From contig NZ_QEKH01000024.1 in NCBI RefSeq assembly GCF_003096415.1, positions 1 to 64,000 of the forward strand: DNA of 64,000 nucleotides. Direction: 5' to 3'. This document shows, piece after piece, positions 26,851-35,019 of this stretch; within the stretch, counting starts at the first letter, position 1, and each line of letters starts with the position of its first letter. Under the pieces are notes generated by a model. The model was not told the DNA's origin, did no database searches, and was given only the letters and a program-made list of their open reading frames with translations. The translations under genes and the position numbers were made by a program. This DNA is from Victivallis vadensis. Lineage in GTDB: Bacteria; Verrucomicrobiota; Lentisphaeria; Victivallales; Victivallaceae.

Positions 26851-28667
26851 GCGTTTTCCGAGGATGCGGCGGAGATTTCCATAGTCCGGGCGGCAGGAAT
26901 CAGCAGCGGCCGGCCGAGGGTGGCGATGGTCAGACCCTGATATTTTTCGCGCGGCTGTTTCGGGCAGAACCACAGGATTGAGAAAGCTCCGAGAAATGAA
27001 ATCGGCAGGAAGAAGGCGAAACTGCGCGCCAGCGGCACTTCCCGCACCATCGCCTGGCTGTAGAAATACCAGACCAGCATCCCCTCCGCGAAGCCGAGCG
27101 CCAGCAATCCGAGCAGCGCGGTGATCCTGCCGGACCACCTCCGCCGCAGCGCCGGAACCAGATACGGCAGCAACAGCGCGGCTCCGGCAGCGAGCGGGAT
27201 TCCGGCATAGCAGAAATCCAGCTTGCCCGCCCAGCCGAATCCGGCGGCGGGATCGAGACGCCACGCCTGTTCGGAGGAACGCGACAACGCATACCAGAGG
27301 TTCATCGCAACGCCTTCGCCGAATGCGAATGCGGTGTAGCCCCAGATCAGCTTCGCATTGGCGCGGCTCGACAGCACCGCGAACAGGAAAGCGGGCAGGA
27401 TGGCGGCGCCGATCAGGTAGAAGATCGTGCCGACCTCCGAAACCGACTGGGTCAGCCACTGGCCGGAGAGCTCCAGCGCCAGCGCAAGGCCGACCGCGAA
27501 CACCCCGATCAGCAGCGTCGCGTATTTCGAGACGGTGACTTCGGCGGACGGTGCGAGGTTCCGGTTGATGAATTTCTGGTGAATCTCCTTGAGCCACACC
27601 GCCGCCATCGAGTTCATGCCGGAGCTCAGGGTGCTCATGATCGCGGCCAGCATCGCGGCCATGAACAGTCCCGGCACCGGCGACGGCAGCTGCGTCGAGA
27701 CGAAGTGGAAAAATGCGGCGTCCCCGCTGCCCGGCCCCAGCGCCGGATCGGGATTCTGCCGGTAGTAGGTGTAGATCGCCAGTCCGGTGAACCACAGCAC
27801 GAAGGTGAACAGCATGCCGGAGACGGTCGCGACGCACTGCGACTTGAACCCCTCTTTCCAGTTCCGGGTGCTGAGCAGCCGCTGGATGGTGATCTGGTCG
27901 CTGCACGAGGTGGTCAGCGGTGTGACGACCGCCCCCCAGAGCAGCAGCCAGAAAAGCAGTCGCACATAGGGGGAGAGGCCGTAGAATTCCGGCTGCGAAA
28001 ACTGCGGCATGCCGTGGCCGTCGCGGAATGCCGTCGCCACCGCTTCGGCCGCTCCGCCGTCGATCCGGCCGCACAGGATCGTCACCACGACCGCGAAGCC
28101 GCCGGCCAGCACGAAGAATTGCAGCACATCGGTCCAGACCACCGCTTTGGTGCCGCCCATCACGGTGTAGACGATGCCGACCACTCCCACCAGCAGGATC
28201 GAAAACCACGGCGGCCACGCGTAGGTCGCCTGAAAGATCTTCGCGGTGGTGTAGAGCACCATCGCAAGGTACATCGTGCGGGTGTAAAAAGCGGAGAAAG
28301 CCACCACCGCCCGCACCGTCGAATCGTAGCGGTATTCCAGATACTCATACGGCGTGAAGCTGCCGAGCCGGAAGTAGAACCGGGTGAACAGCAAATAACA
28401 CGGGATCACCAGCAGCAGCCCGACCGTGCCGGAGAGGCTGAACAGCGTCAGCCCGTTGTTGAAGATCTCTCCCGGCACCATCACGATGGAGACCGAGCTG
28501 AGCAGCGACATCATGCAGGCGATGCCGACTGCCAGGAACGGCATGTTGCGCCCGCCGAGCAGATAGTTTTCGCTGCTTTTTTCGCCGCGCGAGAAGTAGA
28601 CCCCGATGCCGATCACGGCCGCGAGGTAGAGCAGGATGATCAGGTAGTCGAACCAGGCCTGTTGCAT
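26847..28667 (-). CDS. Sodium:solute symporter (SSS family)
   Basis: 606 residues with about 13-14 hydrophobic helices. The first segment with VIGIGVYFSRGEKSSENYLLGGRNMP is typical of the SSS family, as are SSVSIVMVPGEIF, GGTKAVVWTDVLQFFVL and AAIMSTLSSGMNSMAAVWLKEI. It imports a solute with Na+. As the last gene in the operon with a sialidase-like protein and an HpaI-type aldolase, it probably imports the sugar acid released by the enzyme; this is inference. It is 26 bp from the sialidase-like gene. Confidence 0.92.
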   Translation of the reverse strand: MQQAWFDYLIILLYLAAVIGIGVYFSRGEKSSENYLLGGRNMPFLAVGIACMMSLLSSVSIVMVPGEIFNNGLTLFSLSGTVGLLLVIPCYLLFTRFYFRLGSFTPYEYLEYRYDSTVRAVVAFSAFYTRTMYLAMVLYTTAKIFQATYAWPPWFSILLVGVVGIVYTVMGGTKAVVWTDVLQFFVLAGGFAVVVTILCGRIDGGAAEAVATAFRDGHGMPQFSQPEFYGLSPYVRLLFWLLLWGAVVTPLTTSCSDQITIQRLLSTRNWKEGFKSQCVATVSGMLFTFVLWFTGLAIYTYYRQNPDPALGPGSGDAAFFHFVSTQLPSPVPGLFMAAMLAAIMSTLSSGMNSMAAVWLKEIHQKFINRNLAPSAEVTVSKYATLLIGVFAVGLALALELSGQWLTQSVSEVGTIFYLIGAAILPAFLFAVLSSRANAKLIWGYTAFAFGEGVAMNLWYALSRSSEQAWRLDPAAGFGWAGKLDFCYAGIPLAAGAALLLPYLVPALRRRWSGRITALLGLLALGFAEGMLVWYFYSQAMVREVPLARSFAFFLPISFLGAFSILWFCPKQPREKYQGLTIATLGRPLLIPAARTMEISAASSENA

Positions 28668-28693
28668 GGTGAAAATTCTCCCCGTTGGACGGT

Positions 28694-30391
28694 TCAGCGG
28701 CTGTTGAAGCCGAGATAGCTGAGGTCGGCCGCTCCGAATACGTCGCCGGAGCCGTCGCCCCAGGTGAAACCGGGGCTGACCGCCCGGTCCGCCGTCAGCT
28801 CCGCGGTGAAGAGCGGCTGCTTTTCGCCCTTGCGAAAGAGCCGGTAAGTGCCGGAGGCACGGTCGGCTTCAAGCGTGAAGGCGTGGAACGAGGTTCCGGC
28901 GGCGAAGGGGATCGCCTTCAGCTTCCCGGCGGAACGGTACACGAGCTTTTCCGTGCCGAAGCCGATCCAGCCGTACCGGTTCGGGAGCTCCCTCTCCCCC
29001 TCGAAGCAGAAGCGGATCGCGAACTGCGGCCTCTTTTCGGCGGCGTCGCCCAGCCGGAATTCAAAACCGGCCGAAAGCTTCCCGGCGTCCGGCGGCAGCG
29101 GTGCGTGGAAATGGGCGAATTTCTGCGGCGCATCCATGCCGCGGTGGACGAGACGGAGAACCGGGTGCGGCCGCTCCGCGATCCGGCTGATTTCATAATA
29201 CGCTTCGCTGCCCGTCTGCCCGCGGGGACGGTAGTTGGCGGGCAGGAAGGTGCGCCGGTCCTCCGGGAGCAGGCCGGAGGCTGGCGAATAATAAAGCTCG
29301 TATTTCGCGGCTTCGGGATCGTCGGTTTCGGGGCGGCGGCTCGCATCGTCCCGCACCACGTCGAGGGTCATCGCGACGATCCGGCTGAACAGCGCCGGAT
29401 TGCGCCACGAACCGAAATCGCTCTCGTCATAGATCACCAGCAGCCGGTTCGGTTCGGTCTCCAGAATCGAAGCGTAGGAGCTGCCGGAGCCGCCGTAGAG
29501 CGTGCAGCGCTGGTAGCTGCGTCCGGTGCCGGTGAAGTCCAGCAGCAAATAGAGCTTCGGCCTCCCGGTGATGACCGCCAGCGTGCCGTCGGCGAGCACC
29601 TTTGCACTCGGAGCGACCGAGAAAGGCGCGATCTCCACGGGCGCGCTCCAGCTTCTTCCGCCGTCGCCGGAACGGAGCTGCAGCAGCGGCGACACGCCGC
29701 CGACCCGGACATACGCAAGCAGTTCGCCGCCGGAGAGTTCGACCACGGCGCACTCGTTTGGCCCCTCCGGCATCCGCGCGGCGGGATCTTCGAGAATGGT
29801 TGAAAGGTAGCTCCAGCTTTTGCCGTCATCCTTCGATTCGATTACGAAGCTGAAGAATTTGGGCGCGTTTTCCTTGCGTCCGTAACCGGTCAGCAGCAGC
29901 CGCCCGTCACGGAGCCGGAGCACGTCGCGGTGCAGCCGGAATGTGCTTCGGAAGGGCAGCGCCAGTTCAAAACTCTCCGCCGTGACCGATCGTCCGTCCG
30001 GCGCGAGGATCACCCGTTTGATCGTGTGACGGTCGGAAACCTTGTCGTCCCAGCAGGAGATATTGCATTTGCGGCCGTCCTTCGACAGATAGGCGTTGAA
30101 GCCGCCGAATTCCGGCACGGTTTTGCGCCAGGTCTTACCGTCGTCCGGCGACCAGTCGCGGCAGGCCCGTTCCGTGACGGTATGGATGCCGGAGGAGTGG
30201 TTCAGATAGATGGTTCCGTCGGGGAAGCGGTGGGCGAAGCAGAAATTCAGGTGTTCGGGTGAGGTTTCGATCAGCGACATGCCGACCGGTTCGACGCGGC
30301 CGCCGTTGAAGAGCCGGGTTCCGGCCGGAGGCGCGGCCGCGAAGGCAGCCGCCGCGAACACGGTACAGGCGGTCAGGGAAATTGCTTTCAT
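28694..30391 (-). CDS. Secreted sialidase-like (BNR repeat) hydrolase
   Basis: 565 residues with a signal peptide (LTACTVFAAAAFAAAPP). The first 370 residues look like a six-bladed propeller with three clear Asp boxes: SPDDGKTW, SKDDGKSW and SGDGGRSW. This fold is shared by GH33 sialidases and other exo-hydrolases. The C-terminal 190 residues look like a concanavalin-type beta domain (FEFRLGD..., GTYRLFRKGEKQPLF). I do not see the complete Arg triad with certainty, so activity on sialic acid is not proven. It lies between a pseudopilin and an SSS symporter. Confidence 0.8.
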   Translation of the reverse strand: MKAISLTACTVFAAAAFAAAPPAGTRLFNGGRVEPVGMSLIETSPEHLNFCFAHRFPDGTIYLNHSSGIHTVTERACRDWSPDDGKTWRKTVPEFGGFNAYLSKDGRKCNISCWDDKVSDRHTIKRVILAPDGRSVTAESFELALPFRSTFRLHRDVLRLRDGRLLLTGYGRKENAPKFFSFVIESKDDGKSWSYLSTILEDPAARMPEGPNECAVVELSGGELLAYVRVGGVSPLLQLRSGDGGRSWSAPVEIAPFSVAPSAKVLADGTLAVITGRPKLYLLLDFTGTGRSYQRCTLYGGSGSSYASILETEPNRLLVIYDESDFGSWRNPALFSRIVAMTLDVVRDDASRRPETDDPEAAKYELYYSPASGLLPEDRRTFLPANYRPRGQTGSEAYYEISRIAERPHPVLRLVHRGMDAPQKFAHFHAPLPPDAGKLSAGFEFRLGDAAEKRPQFAIRFCFEGERELPNRYGWIGFGTEKLVYRSAGKLKAIPFAAGTSFHAFTLEADRASGTYRLFRKGEKQPLFTAELTADRAVSPGFTWGDGSGDVFGAADLSYLGFNSR

Positions 30392-30417
30392 GGAAAAGTC
30401 TCCTTTGTTGCTTCAGG

Positions 30418-31725
30418 TCAGAACGGCAGTTTTTTACCGCCGTGCGCATAGTGCGTAATCAGGTCGCCGCTCTCCTCCCGGACCTCGCGGGCCCCCATCG
30501 AGGAGACGTGGCCATCGCTCCAGCCGATATTGGCCCGGTTGGCGTGATCGAACGCCGCAACGTTCGCGGAGCTCCCCGTCCCCCATTCAAAAGTCTGCTT
30601 CAGAAAGGCGGCGTCGGTGGAAAAGCTGTCGGCAATCACCATTTTATTCCCCTTGATCCGCGGGAAGTTCAGCACGTTCACATCGTCGCGGGTTTCATTG
30701 GAAGGTTTTGCAATCGCATCGCCGAGGTAGGGCTGCCACTCCGCGGGCTTGCGGGGCATGCCGTACACGAACTGGATCGCCCCGTCATCTTTCAAACTGA
30801 ATGTGAAAGGCGCCCGCGCCGGGCAGATCGCCAGTTGGCCGTCGTTCAGATAGCCCCGGTAATAGAGCCGTTTGGCCCAGCTGGCGTGGCCGAGGTCGTC
30901 CACCGTGGAGCGCACCAGCAGCCGCCCGTCGAAATCGCCGGTATAGAGGTTGCAGAGTTGCAGAATCTGGCGCAGGTTGCCGGTACAGCGGATCGAACGG
31001 GCCTTTTCGCGCGCCTGGTTCAATGCCGGCAGCAGCATACTCGCCAGTATCGCGATGATCGCTATCACGACCAGCAACTCGATTAGCGTAAAATTTACGG
31101 TGGTCGGCCTTACATGGCGGAATGCGGGGGGCGTGTCCGCCGCCCCCCGCGCCCCCTGCGTCCGGCAAGGTGCCGGTGCCGGGTACGGGACGGTCGACAG
31201 GCGAGGCAGCGGTCGTTCGGCGGGGGAAGAAGATTCGCAATAACGTGAAATTGTCTTCCCGCTTTTCTGCGGAAAGGCAACTTCACGTTTTTGCTCCGAC
31301 TTGCCGCTTGCAGAGCATTGGCGGAGGCGTGAGAGCTTGCTGGAAGTCAGGGAGATGTTGAGGTGATTTGGTACGGGGAGAGACGCGGCGCTTATCGCCG
31401 CTTTCTCTCCCCCGAACCCCTCTCTTTTACGCAGAGCGGAAACTGGAGAGACAACGAGGTGCCGGGGGAGCAGAGCTCCCCAGCGGGATAAGTAGGAGGA
31501 ACGAAGTGACGACGCACATCCCGTTACTTGGCAGCGGCACCTTGCCGCCTCTCTTTTACGCAGAGCGGAAACTGGAGAGACAACGAGGGGCCGGGGGAGC
31601 AGAGCTCCCCGGCAGGATAAGTAGGAGGAACGCAGTGACGACGCACATCCCGTTATTCGGCAGCGGCACCTTGCCGCGAGGGGGCGGGAAATCAATACGG
31701 CAACAGATAGAACATTCCTTTTCAT
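30418..31725 (-). CDS. H-X9-DG pseudopilin with repeat-expanded leader
   Basis: About 435 residues if translated from the ATG at 31725, which has an excellent GGAGGAG site and overlaps the aldolase stop (ATGA). The pilin proper begins at residue 212 with FTLIELLVV and ends with an exact H-X9-DG motif ([12 protein letters not shown]). The 211 residues before it are unlike any prepilin leader. Most are made of two 43-residue copies encoded by a 129-bp tandem repeat plus GC-rich repeat DNA, all kept in frame. Normal leaders here are 5-30 residues. Either the repeats were inserted into the leader, or the true start lies closer to 31100. Confidence 0.72.
   Translation of the reverse strand: MKRNVLSVAVLISRPLAARCRCRITGCASSLRSSYLSCRGALLPRPLVVSPVSALRKREAARCRCQVTGCASSLRSSYLSRWGALLPRHLVVSPVSALRKREGFGGEKAAISAASLPVPNHLNISLTSSKLSRLRQCSASGKSEQKREVAFPQKSGKTISRYCESSSPAERPLPRLSTVPYPAPAPCRTQGARGAADTPPAFRHVRPTTVNFTLIELLVVIAIIAILASMLLPALNQAREKARSIRCTGNLRQILQLCNLYTGDFDGRLLVRSTVDDLGHASWAKRLYYRGYLNDGQLAICPARAPFTFSLKDDGAIQFVYGMPRKPAEWQPYLGDAIAKPSNETRDDVNVLNFPRIKGNKMVIADSFSTDAAFLKQTFEWGTGSSANVAAFDHANRANIGWSDGHVSSMGAREVREESGDLITHYAHGGKKLPF
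31163..31184. repeat. GC-rich REP-like motif within the pilin leader region
   Basis: The sequence GGCAAGGTGCCGGTGCCGGGT here closely matches copies at about 44698-44718 and 44757-44778. The inverse form GGCAGCGGCACCTTGCCG occurs in both units of the 129-bp tandem repeat. This shared motif ties the leader expansion to the intergenic repeats elsewhere in the window. Confidence 0.6.
31419..31676. repeat. 129-bp tandem duplication, two copies
   Basis: Copy 1 runs 31419-31547 and copy 2 runs 31548-31676. They differ at only a few positions. The unit length of 129 is 43 codons, so the minus-strand pilin frame stays open through both copies. Each unit has an internal palindrome around GGGGAGC-AGA-GCTCCCC and ends with a REP-like GGCAGCGGCACCTTGCCG. 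Confidence 0.93.
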
Positions 31726-32516
31726 GATATCTCCTCCTTCGGGTTGGGAATGTTGGCTTTTGCGAGCAGTTCGCGGCAGTAACTGCCGAGGCCGAGCACG
31801 TCGGCGCCGAGATTGATGAAGCGGAAGCCCTCCTGTTGCAGTTCGCGGACACCGGAGGGTGAACCGACCGTTCCGGCGAACTTGCCGTGGCGGAGCGCGG
31901 CGGCGGCGACCCGTTTCCGGGCGGCTGCGACTTCGAGAGCGTTGCATTCGCCCGGTTTGCCGATCGACTGGCTGAAGTCGCCGGGGCCGAAGAAGACGAT
32001 GTCGATCCCCGGCACCGAACAGATGCCGTCGAGTTCCTCCAGCGCCTCCGCGTCTTCGATCTGCACGGTCACGAAGCGGTTACGGTTCACGAAGCGGATG
32101 TATTCGCCGAAATCGGCGAGACAGTATCCGCCGTCCCGGTTGCCGCCGTCGATCGCCCGCCGTCCGAGCGGATGGAAGCGGACCTGCCGCGCGACCGCTT
32201 CCGCATCCCGTTTCGACATCACATGCGGCACCATGATGCCCGCCGCATCGAGTTCGAGCGGCTTCACGAGGTCGCTGTAGGAACCGCGCGGCACGCGCAC
32301 CATCAGGTCCGCGCCGCAACTCCGGGCCGCCAGCACCTGACTCTCCAGTACGGCGGGATCGTTCGCGACGTGTTCGCCGCACACCCACAGGCAGTCGAAG
32401 CCGCAGGAGGCCGCGATTTCCAGTACGCGCGGGCAGGAGAGATTGCTCTTGAAGATGAACACCGTCTCCCCGCGCCGCAGCTTTTCCAGCGTTACACTCT
32501 TCCGAAAGGGATACAT
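31722..32516 (-). CDS. HpcH/HpaI-type aldolase
   Basis: 264 residues. Family features are [14 protein letters not shown] at about 40-53, [29 protein letters not shown], the Arg and Glu metal/substrate positions around [17 protein letters not shown], and [21 protein letters not shown]. Relatives cleave 2-keto-3-deoxy sugar acids to pyruvate plus an aldehyde with a divalent metal. It lies 3 bp after the FCD regulator gene, and the two are followed by the pilin, the sialidase-like protein and an SSS symporter. A role in catabolism of a sugar acid imported by that symporter is likely but unproven. Confidence 0.87.
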   Translation of the reverse strand: MYPFRKSVTLEKLRRGETVFIFKSNLSCPRVLEIAASCGFDCLWVCGEHVANDPAVLESQVLAARSCGADLMVRVPRGSYSDLVKPLELDAAGIMVPHVMSKRDAEAVARQVRFHPLGRRAIDGGNRDGGYCLADFGEYIRFVNRNRFVTVQIEDAEALEELDGICSVPGIDIVFFGPGDFSQSIGKPGECNALEVAAARKRVAAAALRHGKFAGTVGSPSGVRELQQEGFRFINLGADVLGLGSYCRELLAKANIPNPKEEIS

Positions 32517-32519
32517 GGG

Positions 32520-33188
32520 CTATTTGCCTCCTTCCTTGTATTTGCGCAGATGGCTGCGCATGATCCCGCGCGCCAGTTCGAGGTTGCCGGTTTCGAGCGC
32601 CTCGACGATCTGGAAGTGTTCGCGCGCCCCCGCCTGGCTGGCTTCGGCACTGGCGCTGCGGCGGGTGAAAAAGATTTCCAGCAGGTTCGAAAAGGCGATC
32701 AATACCTGATTTTCGCTGATTTCCAACAGCTTGCGGTGAAATTCGCAGTCGCGGTGATAGTTGCGTTCGATCTCTTCCGGCGTGTCATCGTAGCGGGCGC
32801 AGTCCGCGAGGGCGCGCAATTCGTCGAGCTGCTGCGGCGTGATCTTGTCGATGATGATGTCCAGAACGCCCAGCTCGATCGAAAGCCGCGCTTCCAGCAA
32901 TTGAAAATAAGAAAGGTCGCTGACTGCGATCTGGAAGCCGAGCACCCGGCTCAGGATCGAGAAATCCACCTGCCGGATCCGGGTGCCGCCGCGGGTCGAA
33001 CTCTCCACCAGCCCGAGAAACTTCAGCCCGCGCAAGCCTTCGCGGACGCTGACCCGGCTGACGCCGAAAAGTTCGGTCAACTCCTCCTCGGAGGGCAGTT
33101 TGTCATTCAACTTCAACTTGTGTTCGATCAGATAGGACAGAATCCGGTCGATGCTTTGGTCGGTTTTATTGGAATTGCCGTTTTTCAT
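32520..33188 (-). CDS. GntR-family regulator with FCD domain
   Basis: 222 residues. The winged helix spans about 10-78 (KLPSEEELTELFGVSRVSVREGLRGLKFLGLV) and the all-helical FCD effector domain fills the rest, with its metal/ligand-binding His in YHRDCEFHRKLLEIS. Such FadR-type regulators usually respond to sugar acids or other carboxylates. It heads the operon with the aldolase, pilin, sialidase-like hydrolase and symporter and has a palindrome on its promoter. It is the only cassette regulator here of FCD type instead of PBP type. Confidence 0.93.
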   Translation of the reverse strand: MKNGNSNKTDQSIDRILSYLIEHKLKLNDKLPSEEELTELFGVSRVSVREGLRGLKFLGLVESSTRGGTRIRQVDFSILSRVLGFQIAVSDLSYFQLLEARLSIELGVLDIIIDKITPQQLDELRALADCARYDDTPEEIERNYHRDCEFHRKLLEISENQVLIAFSNLLEIFFTRRSASAEASQAGAREHFQIVEALETGNLELARGIMRSHLRKYKEGGK

Positions 33189-33202
33189 GTAAGATCTCCG
33201 TA

Positions 33203-33227
33203 TTTGTATTATAAATTATGATACAAA
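33203..33227. promoter_or_regulatory. Candidate operator of the FCD regulator
   Basis: A 25-bp palindrome with perfect arms TTTGTAT (33203-33209) and ATACAAA (33221-33227). The TTGTAT half-sites resemble operators of FadR-type GntR proteins. It overlaps the -10 hexamer. Confidence 0.55.
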
Positions 33228-33243
33228 AACCCGGTTTTGTCAA
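33215..33243 (-). promoter_or_regulatory. Promoter of the aldolase-pilin-sialidase operon
   Basis: TTGACA (33238-33243) and CATAAT (33215-33220) on the minus strand are 17 bp apart, 26 bp before the regulator ATG. Confidence 0.7.
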
Positions 33244-33344
33244 GAGGTGATCTATAAAAAGTACAAAAAAATAGATTATTTGTAATAAAAATACCCTTCA
33301 GCTCCGGGAAACGGCGCGGAAGGGCAAAGAGAGTTGACCGGAGG

Positions 33345-33830
33345 TTATGCCTGACGGCGGGAAGAGGCGGGGCGTTCTTTGGGAGTCCGGGAAGAGCAGG
33401 CGGAGACGCCGGCTTTGGCGCGATGCCTGCGATAGGTGATGATTGCCGCAAGCTCCGGAATCCTTTGCAGCCGGGCAGTCACCATTTTGTGCATGGCCTG
33501 TCGGGAAACTCCCCGCCGGGCGGCGAGATCGCTGATGTTCAGCGAAGGGTCGGCGAGCTTCTGGTTCAGAAGTTCCAGCGAGGAAGAGTCGAGCGAGGCC
33601 ATGAATCCGATCACTTCGCAAAGGTCGGCGCGAGAGTAACGCCGGTCCCGTTCGAGTTCACGCATGCGGTTGCGGCAATCGGGCATGTGCGGATCGAACC
33701 GGCCGGCGGGAAAGAAAACGGAATTCTGTTCGGAAATCAGCGGCGGATCGCCGGCTTCCCGGCAATACTCTTTCAATTTGCAGGAAATGCACTCGTTTTT
33801 CCGGTTGTATTCTCTGGCGTAGCAGTTCAT
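33345..33830 (-). CDS. Cys-rich helix-turn-helix protein of unknown family
   Basis: About 161 residues from the ATG at 33830, which has GGAGC 6 bp upstream; starts further up lack a ribosome site and give an AT-rich non-conserved extension. The N terminus has five cysteines, four of them in MNCYAREYNRKNECISCKLK and the following EYC. This may be a small metal site. A helix-turn-helix follows near 115-140 (ISDLAARRGVSRQAMHKMVTARL). The family is not recognised. It is divergent from the S24-like regulator gene, with a 321-bp AT-rich gap between. Confidence 0.65.
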   Translation of the reverse strand: MNCYAREYNRKNECISCKLKEYCREAGDPPLISEQNSVFFPAGRFDPHMPDCRNRMRELERDRRYSRADLCEVIGFMASLDSSSLELLNQKLADPSLNISDLAARRGVSRQAMHKMVTARLQRIPELAAIITYRRHRAKAGVSACSSRTPKERPASSRRQA

Positions 33831-34151
33831 GAAAAGCTCCATTTTATAATATTTAGTTAATATAAAACTTAATTTATTTTCTAAAAAAAGATATTCCCGG
33901 GTCAAATATTCAGGAGGGGATAAGTGAAATACTTTGCTTGCCGCATCCGATCTTACCTCTGTTTTTTTCTGTTGGTCTTTTTGCGATTTTTTTGATACTT
34001 TCAATATAATGAAGAGTATTCTTAATTTCAAGTCCTGTTTGAGAAATTTTTTCAAAAAATCTTGAACTATTGGATTTATGTGGTATAATTTGTAATATTT
34101 AAGATTATTGTTAATAGATGGGGATCGAGAACTGTCATTCAGGAGGAAGCG
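33831..34151. other. AT-rich divergent intergenic region
   Basis: This gap separates two divergent regulator genes and is strikingly AT-rich compared with its surroundings. It contains a plus-strand promoter at 34062-34089. In-frame open sequence continues on the minus strand but lacks a convincing start and GC-rich codon use, so I do not count it as coding. Confidence 0.6.
34062..34089 (+). promoter_or_regulatory. Promoter of the S24-like regulator
   Basis: TTGAAC (34062-34067) and TATAAT (34084-34089) are 16 bp apart, 62 bp upstream of the ATG at 34152. Confidence 0.6.
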
Positions 34152-34907
34152 ATGAAGAGGCACGTAAACGGTTGGGAGACGATTGCGAGGTATTTAAAAT
34201 TACGCGGGAAGCAGCAGCAGGACCTGGCCCGGCTGCTGCATATTACGCCGCCTGCGATTTCGCAGGTGAAGAACGGCTGCTTTCTGCTCAGCCCCGGTCA
34301 ACTGGCGACGATTATTAATTACCTTGAATTTGATGAACCGGCGATCAACGAGTTCTATACGGAACTGTTCAATGCGCGGATTGCGACGGATGGCCGGGGA
34401 AGAGAGGCAAAAGCGCCCGAACTGCCGCCGAACTGGAGATTTTCCGTCACTTTCAGGAAAAGCGGCCCGAAACGGAGGGCCGAAACATATCGCATTCCAC
34501 TCGCCGGAACCGCGCTGCTGGATCATTACGCAGCACTTTTCGAATCGCTGCCGGATTATCTGGCGCGCCATTCCGATGAGTTTCTGTGGGTCCCGGAAAG
34601 GGAAGAGGGATTGTGCGCGCTACGGATCGGCGAGGAGATGGGGGAGGCGGCGTTGACGCCGGGCAGCTTGGTGCTGGTCCGGGGACGAAGCTATCCCGAT
34701 CCCGGACAGCTCTGTCTGATCGGCCTGCTTTCGGGGAAAGTGGTGCTCCGGGAATTCTGGCCGGAAGGGAAAAAGGTGTTTTTCCGCGAAGCCTCCGACC
34801 ATCGCGGCAGAGAACTTGTCGTCACGCGCCGGGGGGCTGCGCGGCAGATCCGCTGGGTCCACCCGGTCCGGGAAATCCGGCCCCGGGATGACAGCCGCTC
34901 CGTATAA
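34152..34907 (+). CDS. XRE-type regulator with degenerate S24/LexA-like domain
   Basis: 251 residues. The N-terminal helix-turn-helix spans about 20-43 (QQDLARLLHITPPAISQVKNG). The C-terminal part from about 155 follows the S24 pattern. However, at the Ser position (GxSM in LexA) it reads G160-E-E162-M, and at the Lys position (VKR in LexA) it reads VVLREF, with Arg200. The autocleavage dyad therefore appears lost. It may act as a non-cleavable sensor or dimeriser. The ATG at 34152 follows GGAGG. No phage genes are nearby, so prophage origin is not supported. Confidence 0.78.
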   Translation: MKRHVNGWETIARYLKLRGKQQQDLARLLHITPPAISQVKNGCFLLSPGQLATIINYLEFDEPAINEFYTELFNARIATDGRGREAKAPELPPNWRFSVTFRKSGPKRRAETYRIPLAGTALLDHYAALFESLPDYLARHSDEFLWVPEREEGLCALRIGEEMGEAALTPGSLVLVRGRSYPDPGQLCLIGLLSGKVVLREFWPEGKKVFFREASDHRGRELVVTRRGAARQIRWVHPVREIRPRDDSRSV

Positions 34908-34945
34908 CCCGTTTTTCCACCCGGTGCGGCGAAGCGGGATGCCGC

Positions 34946-34989
34946 AAAAAAATCGCCCGCTCCGGGGGAGATGAAACCGGAGCAGGCGA
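34946..34989 (-). terminator. Intrinsic terminator of adhE
   Basis: On the minus strand a long stem TCGCCTGCTCCGG pairs with CCGGAGCGGGCGA (one mismatch) and is followed by seven T. It ends 31 bp after the adhE stop at 35020. It also lies after the converging regulator gene and may serve both. Confidence 0.88.
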
Positions 34990-35019
34990 CGGGAACGAGC
35001 GTTTTTTCAGAACGGGAGA

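Noticed and set aside
31381-31700. CRISPR array
   Set aside because: Only two long adjacent 129-bp units without unique spacers, inside an open reading frame.
34152-34907. Prophage origin suggested by an S24-type regulator
   Set aside because: No integrase, structural or lysis genes and no attachment repeats are seen near it; neighbours are ordinary chromosomal genes.
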